Assembly (NCBI GenBank): GCA_036245805.1
Contig: BTRK01000003.1
Coordinates: forward strand, 12,316,464-12,380,463
Reading direction: 5' to 3'
Origin: Pristionchus mayeri
Taxonomy: Eukaryota; Nematoda; Chromadorea; Rhabditida; Neodiplogasteridae
DNA: 64,000 nt
Positions within the stretch are counted from its first letter, which is position 1; each line of letters opens with the position of its first letter. Below are positions 23,584 through 50,670 of the stretch, in pieces. Made by a program: the position numbers and the translations under genes. Below the pieces are notes generated by a model. The model was given only the letters and a program-made list of their open reading frames with translations. It did no database searches and was not told the DNA's origin.

Positions 23584-26500
23584 TTACATGATGTCGAGGA
23601 GCTTCTTGAGTTGGACGATCAGCGACCAGTCTGCCTTCGACAGGTCGTCTCGGAAGTGCTCCTTGCACGCATCGATCGAGTCACGGGTGATCTGACAAAG
23701 AGGAGTACGGTAGAATGGAATTGCAAGAAACAAGTCATTTGCCGATCGGAGAACATAGTGAACTACCGTACCTTGCTCACGAGTGCATCCTCGTGCGTGA
23801 AGTGGCGACCGTACAGCTTGGGCGCCTCGCCCGTCGTGTTCTCGATCTTGATGCACACCTGCAAATTGAGATATTTAAATAACAACTGAGTCATTTCTAG
23901 TAGAAACTTTAGAGCTTAATTGTTAGCGCCAATTAGAAAGTCATTTGAATTCTACAGTACCTCCTCGCCGGCCTTGGCCAGCTCGACTTGCTCGTGGTTG
24001 CGCTCGATCGAAGAGACGGCGCCCAGAAGGATGCCCTGAACGAATCATTGAAGCGCGTATTAATTAACTGTGAATTTCAATTTTGGTTTCACTGTCCTCA
24101 TTTAATGACGCAGTTTGCATGGGTATTGATTTCAGGTTGCTCTCCAATGTTTGGACAAAAACACCAATCATAAATTCATCCAGGCGTGCATTCCAGTTAA
24201 CAATCCCGAAACTACCGTATCCCCTACCGTACCTCCTTGCTGGGGACACAGATGGGCGTGCCCTTTTTCAACTGGCCCGCTTCGATCGCCACTCCGCACA
24301 CGATGGGATTGCGCGCGTTGAAGACGTGCTGCGGCAGGACGCGCAGCTGGAAATAGGAAAGGTGATCATAAAATTCAAATCTCGCGCCTATTCCTTGTGA
24401 TAATCAGGTGTCCTGCACAGAAAATTATCGATATTTCGCAGATCTTGAAAAAAATTTAGAATTCGTTGTCGTTTTTTTTCTACATGAGGGACGGTTCTCG
24501 CGGAAAATTTGAGCGAGAAATTTTACAAGAAAGTACAAACCTTGCAGGGGAAGATGGCGCGGTGCTCGTTCTCGGCGCGCGCCTTCAGTCGCAACTCCTC
24601 GCGGTACTTGAGGAAGTTGTCCTCCAGATGGTAGATGATGTCCGCCTAAAGACAGTTCTTATTGCATTGAGTTGTTGAATTATTATATCCCGCAAAAGAA
24701 TCACTGATTGATACATCGGAATATCTTCTAGCCTTAAAGCACTTGTGCAGCGCGAAACATACTCGTTCTCAGAATCAGACAAGTGCAAAATGCTAAAAAA
24801 AAGGAACACTACAGGAATCCAACTCGCATACAAACGAATGCCATCGCACAAATAAAATCGATAATCAGGCAATCAATCGATATTCTCTCCCCTTGGTCTT
24901 ACCTGGAAGATCCTGACTCCCTCGTGGTCGGCGAACTGCTGCGCGTCCTTCTCAACGCGCACGTCGAAGGCGAGGATACACGCGAATCTGAAGACAATGA
25001 GGTTAGTGTAGAGTACGGTAGGAACATCGCAGCCCAAAAAGGCTACAAGTAGATATCCGAAATAAAATCACTTATCGATTCCCTCCAGTGCTCTACCTAC
25101 CCTTTCCCATCCCTCACTCACTCCGGGTTGTGCTCCATCATCGCTGCAGCCTTCTGGACGTCTCGCTTGTGCACTGGACCGATGTTCACATTCGAGTACT
25201 GTAAAGTATCGATTGATAATCGAAGAAGACCCAATCAATTCCATCAGCATTCCGGGAGGAAGAGAACATCAAACTCACCGGGATCTTCTGCGATTTGAGG
25301 AACTCGAGCAGTGCCTCGAGCGAGCCGAGCGTCGACGCCTGCGATCGATTATTGATTACCGTAGTTTATCGAATACCGTAATCATTTCACCGAAACTTAA
25401 CCCAACTCTCTCCAATCAGCAAATTATCTCGCTCATCAGATAAGAAAGTGACTTAATCAATACTCTCTCTCCCTCTTTCTCACCTGCACGTACACGCCCT
25501 CCTTCTTCTTCTTGATCGACACGAGTGCCTTGCGCAGCTGCGACTCCGCCTCCTCCCTGCGATAATCCATATTTAAATTTACAAAATTGGCGCCAAAAAT
25601 ATTTAAATCTAGATTTTCGCGCGAACCTCAGGATGTCCACCTCGTCCTCCTTGTGAGCGACGAACATCGGAAGACCGGCGAGAGCCTGAAAGGGACAAAT
25701 GTTGAGGGGTTGTAAACACTCGACTACTTGGAACATCAGTGTTACGCACATTCCGCATATGCTAGCCACATTAATTCAGACCAATCGTATATCCGCGAAT
25801 CTTTCAAACCAAACCAAAACAATAATCAATACTACCGTACCTTCTCGAGTCCCTTGGCGAGAATCTTCACTCCCTGCGCGCCCTTGATCTGTTTGTAGTG
25901 ACCGTACTCGTTCTGTAAGAGCAAAACATTTAATTGTTGTTTTAAAACACAGCCACCAGATGCACCAGAGAACCATCGAGCCCTCAATGCGACATCCCAG
26001 TGTTGAAACACAGGATTTCTTGGCTCTAGAAGCACATTTTCTTTCGTAAAAATTGATCCACTAGCATTATTATTCTTCCGCCATCCCACCAATTGTTCAC
26101 TCCCTGCTCACCTTGACGCGCAGCTCCTTCAGCGGCTGCGGCATCAGCAGCTCTCGGATGGGCGTCGTGATGGCGCCATCCGTGCCCGTCAGCGTGATGA
26201 TGTCGCCCACGTTCAGAGTGCCTGAATAAGGCAATCTTCTATTTTTTTTCTCAAAATTATAAGGATTGACGAGAAGCATCTAATTTTGCTGGAGAACCTT
26301 GACTGATGGGGCTGGAAACCGCGTACACTTCAATATGCAAAAGTGAGATGTTCACTCCCTCCTCACTCACCATTCACGAGGATCACGTCGATTGTCGTGC
26401 CGAGCCCCGCGATCGCCTTCACCTGGAGGCAGGAAGAGATAAAAATCAAATATTGAGCATGGAGATGTCACATGTGAGCACCATTTTCGTAGATATTCAC

Positions 26501-29500
26501 TAACAGATGCAACGCGAAACTGCCATTTCTCTCTTTCACCCAATTTACATTATTGGTTCAGAAACCTCATGAAAAACCTACAAGAGATGCAAAACAACCA
26601 TAACTAATTAGCGGTAATTAACTAATTAGCCATTTCCTCACCTCCATCACAGTGGCGTCCAACTCCTCGCAGAAGGCGAGCTTGTCGGCGAAGCGAGTCT
26701 GCGTCGTCTGCGCGATGTGCGCCATGATGTTGCCTGGCAAATGTCGAAGATAGCTAATTGGACATTTATTTAAGCAATTGTGATCACCTTTTTCCGTTGA
26801 AATATCATAACCGAAAAAAAAAAGGATTTCACTTCTTGGCGCATTTACGCTTCCTATTCACATTGAATTGTGAATAAGTCGGTAGATGGACAATAAAAAG
26901 ATAAAGGTAAAGGTACATCCCGACTTCGAGACTGGGCTCGCGGGAGAACACTGCTAGGCCAGAGTTAATTTGGGCAGATTCAGTACGGAGTGCCCACCTT
27001 TCGCCAGACCTATTTACATGCGTGATCTAGTCACGACTACCAATTCCCCGTCCCCAATGGGTAGGCGCCTTGGTGAGGCGGATACGGTGTCAAGGCCGGG
27101 AATCGAACCCGGGTGGGATTCACCGAAAATGTTACAATACAAAAAGTTACATATTGCATGGTCCCGAATGTCTCTGACCAAATCCCCCCTCGCCATCGAC
27201 CAACCTATTCCGTCTCCCAAGTAGGCCGAGGTGGGCACCATCGAGATGTACTCCGCCTCGTTGCGGTTCTTGTTCGAGAGCACCACGTTCACTCCCTGCA
27301 ATAGCAATTGGAAGTTTGATTTGATCAAAACATGAGAGTGAAATTCAGGATTCACAGTTGCCTAAGTCGTGTTTCAAATGCCCTTATCTTCATTAGGGAG
27401 GCATATACTTTGCTATTCGACGATTGCTTTTGGCAAGGTAAAAAATACTGTATACAGTACCCTTTCCCTCGCTACCGTAACCAACAGTACCTGCTCCGCG
27501 AACTGGCCGACGATCTGGTTGTAGCGCTCGGTGAACTCAAGCGTGGTGTTGGTCGCCTGAGAGAGTACAGTAAACCGAGAGAGCGAGCAATTATATATTA
27601 CCTGCGACTTGAGATGGGCGTAGACGTCCTTGCGCGGGTTGGACTCGTACCCGTAGAGACGATCGATCTGAAAGAGAACGATTGAAATGGCAACGTCTAC
27701 TGTTACCATACGCAAGCGTCAGTACTCAAACTCATCAACATCAATCAAACCGATGGACAAGTGAAAAACGGAAGAATGGAGTACGAAATCCACTGGTATA
27801 CCTTGTTCAACGCGATGACGAAGGGAGTCTCGCGCTTGAGCAGCAGCTTGAGGGACCTGAGTAGGAAAGGTTAAAGATCAAACATCAAAGGCTAAACAAC
27901 AATCAATAATTCTGAACAATCAATCGATAATCACTGACTCAATAGTCTGCGGCTCGAGTCCGTGCATGATGTCGACGACGAGGATGGCGTAGTCGCACAG
28001 GGAGGAACCGCGGTTACGCAGGTTACTGAAAGCGGGAATTGGAAATAGTTGTAGTAGCGAAGAAACTCAAAGACGACTGGTTCCTAATCGCCAAGCAGAA
28101 TTTGTTTTTGTGACATGTCAAGGAAGCATTGCACGTGTCGCGAAGATCAACCTACGCTAGCATGACAGGTGATTAATCAGCCTTTTTTAAATAAAAATAA
28201 TATTTAAAATAATTGATTAATTAATTAAACATACGAGAAGGACTCGTGGCCGGGCGTGTCGATGATGAGGAAGCCGGGGATCTTCATCTCGTCCACGTTG
28301 AACTGTAGAGTTCATAGATCAATGGTGCAATCAAAGATCAAAGATCAACACACGTAATGAGGCAGCATCGTTCAGCGGTCTAGCGATACCCTAACCTGAG
28401 AATGCCGAAACACGAAAATACGGGGATGCGGAAAATGCAAAAATTGAGAGAACTTACATCCCGGACCATCTTGCAACGCTCCTTGATCGCGTCTCCAGGA
28501 ACCTGAGGGGAATTATCGATTGATTGAAAATCAGCCTTGAGATCAAAGATCGAGCCAGGCCAGCCCTTCCCTCACCTGCGTGGCGCCAATCTGCTGCGTG
28601 ATACCGCCAGCCTCGCCGTCCTGGACGTTCGTGCGACGGATCTGCCAAGAAAAATCGATCAATCAATAACAGCGAAATATACTGTAATCTGCAGTAACCC
28701 CGCCCCTCCTCACCGTATCCAGCATCTTCGTCTTGCCCGTATCGACGTGGCCGAGCACACAGATAACGGGCGCGCGCAGGTTGTCCGTCGACCGCTTCGC
28801 CTGCGCCAGCTCGCGACGCTTCTGAAAGAAGTAGGCATATTATTATTATTGTTTATTACATTTTCAGACTCCTTTCAGTCGCCGAATCGAAAAGAGGCGA
28901 ACCCAGAATGAATAGGCGCTTTCTCTAGCCTGTATTGGCATGGTTATAATATTATTTATTTGTAAGCCTATCGCCACACTCATCACCGAACAAAAGGCAA
29001 ATCCACAGCGAATGAGCATATTCCGAAGCCTGGATTGGCAAGGGCATAATATAATTTATTTTCACCACAGTTGTCAACCAAAATTTACTTTTGAATACTC
29101 TTGAGAGTGCGCGGAGTTACGACTAATTAACAGTTTATAATTATTTTTTCCGTTCTTTGCTCACCTTCAATCGCAGTTTGACGCGCTCGATCATCTGCTC
29201 CTTCGTCTCCTGCAATGACAGATTAGGGTTTCACTTTAGGAAATTGGATTTTGACAACTCAATTTTTTTTTGAAAATTAAATACCGTCTGGGATTTACGA
29301 GTTTCACCGTGTTCACTTATCCAGGGGGACTCAAGTCCTAGCGTTGATTGATTGCAATGTGGTATAAAAAATCGAAAAAAGGCTAGTGATCAAATTCCCT
29401 CCCGTCAGATCCCCGTTTCTCCTTCCCTACTTCCCCTTCTCGCTCACCCTCTTGTTGCCTCCCTTCTCGTCCTCGCTGCTGCTCTCCTCCTCACTCGACT

Positions 29501-32500
29501 CGTCCTCCGAGCTCGACTCTTCCTCCTCCGACGACTCTTCCGATGAGGATGAAGATTCCTGCGAGAAATCAGAGATCAAAGATCAAACTACAACAACTAC
29601 TACTACGAACAATATCCCCCCTAAATAGCTCATCCATCCCTTACCTCCTTGCTCTCGGTGCTCTTCTGCTGGACGGGTGCCGCGGCTGTCTTGGATGCAG
29701 CAGCTGGCTTCGCTTCTACCACAGGGGCTGCAGCTGCCGGAGCTGCTGCGGGCAGCGGGACGGGAATCTCATCGGCCATCTCCCAGTCGTCCACCGGCTC
29801 CTCGTCCCATGCCTGGAAATTTGTGGTTTTACTCTTGTCAATTGTTTGACCGGGCGATTTGGTGAACCCAACATTCGGTATAATGAGAGAAAATTTGAGG
29901 GCAGTAATAATCGATGGATTTGTGATTCAAACAAAATACAGATAGCGATATGAACTCACCGCTTCCTCAGCAGCTGGCTCGGCTGCTGCAGGTGCAGCAG
30001 GTGCAGCAGGAGCTACTGCAGGCTGCTCGAGGGGCGGAGAGGGCGTGGCTGGCTTCGACTCGACGGGTGATTCTGGAATAGAGAAAATCTATATTTATAA
30101 AAATATTTCAAGCGCTTATATTTCAAAAATATTTCATGGATTTATGCAACGAACATTCAGGGCCGTTTGCCAGAAATATTTCCCAAATTTCAAATTCTTG
30201 AATAATCTACTCACCGCTCTTCTCCTTCTCCTCGGCCTTTGCTGGGGCGTCCTTCTGCTGCTGACCGCCCTTGCCCTGGAATAGTATAATTACTTTGCGA
30301 TCAAATCTTGCAGTACTCCCTATTCTATACACAGCAAGATCCACCGTACCTTCTTCTTGTTATCGTAGAGGATTCGCTTCTTGGGCTTGTCTCCGGCTGT
30401 CACATCAGCCTCTCCGTCGCGCGCCACAACGATGTCTGAAAACATGGTAGGTCGAATACTTCAGAACACAAAATACAGTTTTCACTGTTTCAGAATCGGT
30501 TCGCAACACCCTTCAATGTACTCGATCTTCGAAAAAAAATTGAATTCATCTATTCAAGGCGAATTAGTCTTTCGTATCCCGGCTAAAGTATGCGCAAATC
30601 CAATTTCAAGGCGAATTCATGTTTCTTATCCCGGCTAAAGTATGCGCCAATCCACTCACTGGCTGCGGCCAGCTTCGCCTGCGTCTGCTGCAGCTTCGCT
30701 CGCTGCGCGGGCGTGAGGTACGTGCCGGCCTTCTTCTCCGCCTCGATCTGAGAAGGGAGAAATGTTTATTTTAGTTTTGCAACCATCATCCAAGGAATTA
30801 TTGACGAAAAGTGAATTCGGGAGAATGTATCGAATATGGGGAATGAGAAAGAATCAAGCACTATATCAATAAAATGTATCATTTGGAACCAATGTGAAAC
30901 CCAAATGCGCACATGTTGGTCCACATATTCAATAATTTTAAATATCCAAATTAAAGTAATAATTACCCGCTCCTGCTTCCTCTTCCTCTCCGCCTCCTTC
31001 TGCTCCTTGCGGATTCGTTCCTGAGAAATCATTTTGTTATTCTTTTATTTTTCACCAACGCATTCCATGTTTCAAGCACACTATCAAAACCCTTGATATA
31101 GCAGACATCGATCCAAACCAGCCAAGTGCCCAAAATCAATTAATACCCAATCGCAGAGATACTGTAGCCCATCCCCACCCTACCGTACCTCCTCCTCCTG
31201 TGCCCTGTTGAGTGCTTCGATTCGCTCGTTCTCTTCGGCGATCCTCTTGGCCTCTGCTTCCTCGGCCTCAGCCTTGGCGCGAAGCATCTCCTTGATCATG
31301 TCCACCTGGCAATATTAGAATTATTGTTATTGTTGTTATTTTTATGAATTTTTAATCCATGACTTATAACCTTTGGAGAAACGTGTTGCACTCATGCATT
31401 TCGCCATCGCAAATCAGGAAAATTATGTAGGCCCAGCAGATACTGTAGTTTTAAAACAGAGAAATTCCATTGCAAAACATGTAACAGGTAGGCTGATTCC
31501 TGTTGCAAGCAACTCTGATACCACTGGTCTTGGACTCATCTTGATTGCAATCTCATTATTGGTGGTAAATCACTCACTTGCTTGGTCTTCTTGCCTCCCT
31601 TCTCCTTCTTTTCCTTCTCTTTCTTCTCCTTCTCCTTCTTCTTTTCCTTCTCCTTCCTCTTCTTCTCAGCCTTCTTCTTCTCTTCCTCAGTCATCTCCTC
31701 TTCGGGCTGAGGAGATTACAATTATATTTATTTTAAAAAATGACTTATAAAAAAAGTATCTAGTAAATTTCTGTTTCAACAATTCAGTAAAGTGCGTGCA
31801 CAGTTTTCGATCACAATTCCAGACGCAGTAGCTGCCCTAACACAAAAATTAGGGCATGAAATCACCTTTTCTGGTTCCTCCTCCTCCTTTTCCTGTTCCT
31901 CTTTCTTCTCCTCTCCATCTCCCTCCTCGTCGCCCTTACCACCCTGAAAGAGCCTGATCATATTATACGTGCCATACAGGTTTCTCCAAAAACAATACGC
32001 TTCTATTTTTACCCAAACCATGAAAGACAAGATAGCTTGTTTACGAAAATAGTCCCACCCGCGAACTACAAGTTTCACGCCACCTACTGCTAGCGCAGTC
32101 CAAGCTGTCAATACATCGCGTGTAAACAACTCGCCTTCTTCTTCTTCTTTTTCTTCTTCTTGCCATCATCCTCGGCCTTCTCGCCTTCGGCGGTCTCGGG
32201 CTGATCTACAACTATCGATTGACTCCCCAATTATCGATCAGCTTCGTTTCAGTTACTGAGTAATTTACAGAGCCTCTCTGACTCATCAATATTTCAACAC
32301 AGCTCGTCTGTTTCAAAAACATTTCCACAACCTTTACAAACATTGCACAACGCGTGTCTTACAATTAGGGAGAAACAATCATCCGACTCTCTCGATATTA
32401 CGTGCTCTCTCGCTTGCTCTGGCCGGCCAGAGAGCATGCAAAATGATTAGAGTCACACGATTACTCTCAGTGAGACGGTACGCTATAGGAAAGAGGAATA

Positions 32501-33932
32501 ACTAAGAATTGTTCATCTGACTATCCAGCTACTTTGGAGCTGCATTCGCGACATATCAGCTCCCGTTAAGAAAGCACAAAACACACCTGCAGCAGGTGCA
32601 GCAGCGGGTTCGGGGGAGGCCTCGGGAGCAGCCGCAGATGCAGCAGTCTCTCCCTCCTCGTCTCCGGCAGCCGCTGCAGCCGCCTGCTTCTCCTTCTTCT
32701 TCGCCTTCTTGCCCACCTGCGGAAACCAAGTTTCAGCGATGCATTTAAAGCGTGAATACTTAGATCATCGCAAACACACCTTCTCTTCCTTCTTGTCCAG
32801 ATTGGCCAGGAGCTCATCGAGATCCTCGTCTTCCTTCTTATCCTGGAACCAATATCGATACAAAAATCCAGCATTCGGGCCTCAGCATGTCATCATATAT
32901 GCATGCTCCCAGTTCAACTAAAAGGGCGCAAATCCACCTTTTTCTTGTCCTTCTTCTTGTTCTTCTCCTTCTTCTCCTTCTTGGGTTCGGCAGCAGCCCT
33001 CACTGGCGACTCCTCCTTCGCGGGCGGCGGCGCCTCGTCATCCGATTCCGGCTTAGCGTCCGAATCTTTGTCCGACTCCTCCTGCAAGCAACAATGGTCT
33101 AACAATAACATCGATTTGAATAATGATGACAAATCGGTCAAGGAAAGACGGATTCACCGTTAAAATTCTGGGTTTCACAAGCGTTTACACTCTTCAGTTT
33201 GCATTGCATATCGCCGATCAGATAGAACAAAGGATCCTTGCTAGCGATATATTCTAAATAAACTACCAAATATTATCATAATCAGGAAAGAGGAACAGCG
33301 GGACGCACTGCTATTGCCAAATATGGCCAATGCTGACCAGTTCTAATGACGAAAATGGTCAGCAAAACCCGATGTTTACACAGCAAACAAACCAGTGATA
33401 ATGGCCAATAACGAGGAAATTTCTCAGATAAAGACAGGCAGCTATAGCCTATTGCATATCGTCAGTCTAGTGGTAAGGCATAAGCCAAAGCCTAATATTG
33501 CACTGACCATCATGAACGCGGCCATGGTCATGCGATTCTTGGCCTTGTCCTTCTTCTTGTTCTTGCCTCTCTGCTTCGGAGCTTCCTCCTCACTCTCACT
33601 GAACGCTTCCTGGAAAGTAGTAGGTTCATACACACAAAAATTGAGTTTTATGAGCTGTTATTGAAATTGTGAAAGAGAAGCAGCTCAAAAAACAATGGAA
33701 AAACGCTACCTTGTCGCTCTCATCATTGACAGCGAGGGCGGCGAGCTTCTTCTCGGCGGCGTCATCATTCCTGCAATCACTGTTATTATAATTAATCACA
33801 TATACATCCATTAAAATAGACCTGAAGCCAGTAAACAGTGAGAAACCAGCGAAGCAAACTGCAAGAGCAGGCAAAAAACACTGACCAGTCGTCGTCCTTC
33901 ACTTTTCCTCCCTTGTTCTTCTTGGGCGGCAT
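23584..33932 (-). CDS. iffb-1: Eukaryotic translation initiation factor 5B (eIF5B)
   Basis: eIF5B is the GTPase that joins ribosomal subunits and positions initiator tRNA at the end of initiation, in the cytoplasm. The gene is multi-exon. The start [16 protein letters not shown] (33932 back to 33886, donor GTCAGTG) splices in frame to NDDAAEKKL (33770-33710). The N-terminal half is Lys/Glu-rich with Ala-rich (about 32600-32700, 29640-30070) and Ser/Glu-rich (29440-29560) exons. The GTPase motifs are all present: GHVDTGKT (about 28730-28753), [10 protein letters not shown] (about 28580-28620), DTPGHE (about 28245-28265), NKID split by an intron (27802-27812 and 27659-27669), and PTSAYLGDG (about 27205-27240). 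C-terminal exons run through [31 protein letters not shown] and [12 protein letters not shown] to [12 protein letters not shown] and a TAA stop. The symbol assumes orthology to the C. elegans gene. It appears intact. Confidence 0.93.
26895..27180 (-). repeat. tRNA-like / SINE-like insert in an eIF5B intron
   Basis: On the minus strand CCCGGGTTCGATTCCCGG (27095-27112) is a perfect T-arm and B-box with a five-base stem. It is followed by CTTGACACCG and a GCCTCACCAAGGC hairpin. No D-arm or paired acceptor stem is visible at the right distance, so this is not a complete tRNA gene. GC content and style differ from the intron around it, which suggests an inserted tRNA-derived element. Confidence 0.45.
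32400..32450. repeat. Short inverted repeat in an eIF5B intron
   Basis: GCTCTCTCGCTTGCTCTGGCC faces GGCCAGAGAGCATGC around a central CCGG. A similar GCTCTCTC phrase near TGCATGC occurs at 12130-12155. It has no coding potential and its meaning is unknown. Confidence 0.4.
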
Positions 33933-34217
33933 ATCTAGTTGATGCGGGCAACAGCTTGGTTGCTAAACAAGCTATATTAATCAGTATTAATTACATAATT
34001 TACCAATTAAAAGCCAAAAACACAGAGCAAACTGTAAAATTGCATCACTTAAGTTGGTCCGTCATTTCTCGAATTTACTATTTTCCGGCTATCCAGAGTA
34101 GTACGGCACCAGACTTACTGTATTGTGCACCATAATTTTTGAATTTTTATTTTATTTATTATTGATTCTATTGATTTTGTGCCTACTTGGCTTTGCTCTT
34201 CATCTTTAATTAATCAG
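33933..34217. promoter_or_regulatory. Shared divergent promoter of eIF5B and helq
   Basis: Only about 285 bp separate the two start codons, which point away from each other, so both promoters must lie here or overlap the first exons. The sequence is AT-rich near helq (runs of TTTTATTTTATTTATTATTG). Directly before the helq ATG stands TTTAATTAATCAG, a nematode-style acceptor that would suit trans-splicing of a leader. No clear TATA box was identified. Confidence 0.6.
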
Positions 34218-47339
<13,122 letters not shown>

Positions 47340-47689
47340 TGCTACTTTCATACTTTGCATCACTGTTTGTTTCGGTCTAAATTGCACGAGGGGTCAAACA
47401 CAAGGACAGGAAAGAGTAGTTGTGGTGTTGAAGTGAAAGATTAGTGAGGGGTAGATTTTTGTCCGCAGTAGTCTTCCCGATGCTTAGCGAGTGCATTGAT
47501 GTGGAAGTGGTATACGATTGTAACGCGAACTACACTGGTCCCTTGAAGGTATCGACCGGATTAAAGGGTGGGGAAGGGTTAACTAGGGGTATGTCATAAA
47601 ACTGGGTAATATAAGATTACAAAAATATGTCCTACACCATGCTGAGTACGCGACTAAACAAGCGGAACGAAAAATTAAACAGCTATTTC

Positions 47690-48755
47690 CTATAATTTTT
47701 CAGCCGCATATGAGGCTGGTTGCGTAAGAATCGAACAAAGTCCTGAAGGGTCTGGCACAGCAATTTTTCGAAAACTTGAGGAAAGGGGTTTTCGAGGGTG
47801 CTGATCATCGTGGTCAACTTCATTTTGCACCAACTCGGCCGGTTGAGCCAGGCTGCATGTAGGCTGCATCTACGTTTTGATGATAACTCTGCAACCAATT
47901 GAGGAATCAACTTCAAATTTGCACAGTGGGTAAATCTCACTACCATTAATCCGATTTTTGCAAAATATTCAATTTTATAAATTTTTAAAAATGTAAAAAT
48001 ATGGGTCTCGAATATAAAGTGCGGGTACCGTTAGTAAAATAAATATAAAAATGCGCAATTTTCCAAGGATCATTTTTCGTATACATAGTTGGGGAAACAA
48101 GCTAATCACTTTTTTGCTACATTCTGTTTTATGATGAACTTTCCTCACTTCACAGCGCAGATTGGGCGGAGAATGAGACATGAGAATGAGTTTCACTACC
48201 AAATATACCCTCCACGTCCATGGCTTCGTGATAATTGGATAAGGGAATACATCTTGCAATGAAACTCATTCTCATTTCTCACTCTCCGCTCAATCTGCGC
48301 CGCGAAGTGATGAAAGTTCATCATAAAACAGAATGTAGCAAAAAAGTGATTAGCTTGTTTCCCCAACTATGTATACGAAAAATGATCCTTGGAAAATTGC
48401 GCATTTTTATATTTATTTTACTAACGGTACCCGCACTTTATATTCGAGACCCATATTTTTACATTTTTAAAAATTTATAAAATTACATATATTGCAAAAA
48501 TCGGATTAATGGTAGTGAGATATACCCACTGTGCAAATTTGAAGTTGATTCCTCAATTGGTTGCAGAGTTATCATCAAAAACGTAGATGCAGCCTACATG
48601 CAACCTGACTCAACCGGTCGAGTTGGTGCAAAATGAAGTTGACCACGATGATCAACACCCTCGAAAAGCCTCAAGTTTTCGAAAAATTGCTGTGCCATAC
48701 CTTGTTTGATTCTTACGCAAACGGGCTCATATGCCCTTGAAACCCTATGGCCTGA
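47690..48755. mobile_element. Foldback element downstream of helq
   Basis: Arms mirror around about 48228. Left: AGAATCGAACAAAG, TGATCATCGTGGTCAAC, CTGCATGTAGGCTGCATCTA. Right: the reverse complements up to TTTGATTCTTACGCAAACGG. The near-identical frame seen in both arms (SHSP.NLR.EV.KVHHKTECS) is a mirror artefact. It lies in a 3.1 kb block (about 47605-50750) that is missing from copy C. Confidence 0.8.
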
Positions 48756-48804
48756 CATTTGGTGATGATTAAACGCAAGAACTAAAATTTAAAACACTTG
48801 TAAG

Positions 48805-50670
48805 AGTATAAGAGTGACTATCTGAGAGGATTAAGCATGTGCCGTATAACCAAATATAAAGTCTCAATTTGAAGATTGTTCTAGGGGTAACTTTTCGCGT
48901 AGAGTTCGAAAATCTACCTTAGAAAGCCGTATCTATGACCCCTCATTTCCTGTGTCGCGCTATACCTGGGTCGTCGGTTTTTGTAACTTTTAAACGGTTC
49001 ATCCAAACTCCATAAATGTATAGTGATTCTGAAATATCTCGACGAAATAAGCATTTTTACTGTTAGATGTGAAGAGCTAACTCATCTGTGAAAATAGTTT
49101 TGGCCATTTGAATTTTCAACATTGGTGCCTTGACTCCTTAAACTCGGATTGCCCTTTTTTGAACATGTTCATTGGATTCCACGTTAAAAGTTACCCCTAG
49201 GTGCATCTTTTCGCTCCAAAAGAGCGGGATGCATGGGGTTTCCCGCTTCTTGGGAAACGAAGTTATGTAAAATCTCAGTATAAATATGTATTTTTCAGGT
49301 AAACCATAGTGATTTCAGACCACTATTTAACAAATATTTACTATTCAAGAATGCAGAATTATAATTACGCTTGAAAATGCGGAGTTTCGCTCATTCTTAA
49401 AAATCGATTTTTTCATCTTTGAAAAACCTCCATTTTGAACGTTGCTAACTTTAAAAATGCAATTGAAATATGGAATGTTCAAAGTAATTCGTATAATATG
49501 TACCGACGTATATGAGAAAAAGTTGTATAGAGGGTCCCACACATTGTGATTGTTGAAATATTATTGCATGGAAACGCTGTTTTGAGAGTGTGTAAAAATA
49601 ATTTATGAAAAATCAATATGCATTTTCGAAAGGATTCGACTAATTTCAGACCTAAAACAATGTTGGCATATAAGGAGATTGGAGAACGTGTTCTTTATTT
49701 CAAATTTCAACGATCCAAAAAATATCAAATTTTTTATCATGTGTAAATCGAAATTTGTAAGACAACGCAAAACCCACTCTGATCAATGCCAATCGACAAA
49801 ACTCGTGTTCAAAAATATTTCTACGTGAAAATTTCTCAAAATTTTACGTAAATCTCCCGCAATATAATTTATTTCTAATACGGTAGCTTAAAAATCGCAT
49901 TTTCTTGCAAGAATATTACATAAATCACAATTTGTGGGAGCCTCAATACAACTTTTTCTATTTTATATCGGTACATATTATGCGAATTAATTGCAGATTC
50001 CGACATTTCAATTGTATTTTTAAAGTTAGCAACGTTCAAAATCGAGATTTTTCGAAGATGAAAAAATCGATTTTTAAGAACGAGCGAAACTCCGCATTTT
50101 CAAGCGTAATTATACTTCTGCATTCTTGAATAGTATTTGTTAAATGGTGGTCTGAAATCACGATGGTTTGCCTGAAAAATACATATTTATACTGAGATTT
50201 TACATAACTTCGTTTCCCAAGAAGCGGGAAACCCCATGCATCCCGCTCTTTTGGAGCGAAAAGATGCACCTAGGGGTAACTTTTTACGTGGAATCCAATG
50301 AACATGTTCAAAAAGGGCATTCCGAGTTGAAGGAGTCAAGGCACCAATTTTGAGAATTCAAATGGCCTAAACTTTTTTCACAAATGAGTTAGCTCTTCAC
50401 CTCTAACAGTAAAAATGCTTATTTCGTCGAGATATTTCAGAATCACTATATATTAATGGATTTTGGATGAGCCGTTCAAAAGTTACAAAAACCGACCACC
50501 CAGGTATAGCGTGACACAGGAAATGAAGGGTCAGTGATACGGCTTTCTAAGCTAGATTTTCGAACTACGCGAAAAGTTACCCCTAGAACAATCTTCAAAT
50601 TGAGACTTTATTTTTCGTTGTACGGCACATATGTGAAATTGCTCAGTTCTCTCAGATAGTCACTCATAAT
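48805..50670. mobile_element. Foldback element, TGCCGTA family, copy 2
   Basis: Same family as 20955-22250. Outer ends carry GAGTGACTATCTGAGAG and its mirror CTCTCAGATAGTCACTC, then GTGCCGTA, then TTCTAGGGGTAACTTTTCGC. Arms are about 850 bp with an AT-rich centre. CTTGGGAAACGAAGTTATG and its mirror lie further in. It is non-coding and, with the previous foldback, makes up the block absent from copy C. Confidence 0.8.

Noticed and set aside
33445..33490. tRNA-like phrase GTCAGTCTAGTGGTAAGGCA
   Set aside because: It has a D-arm-like look, but no B-box follows at a suitable distance and no acceptor stem pairs.
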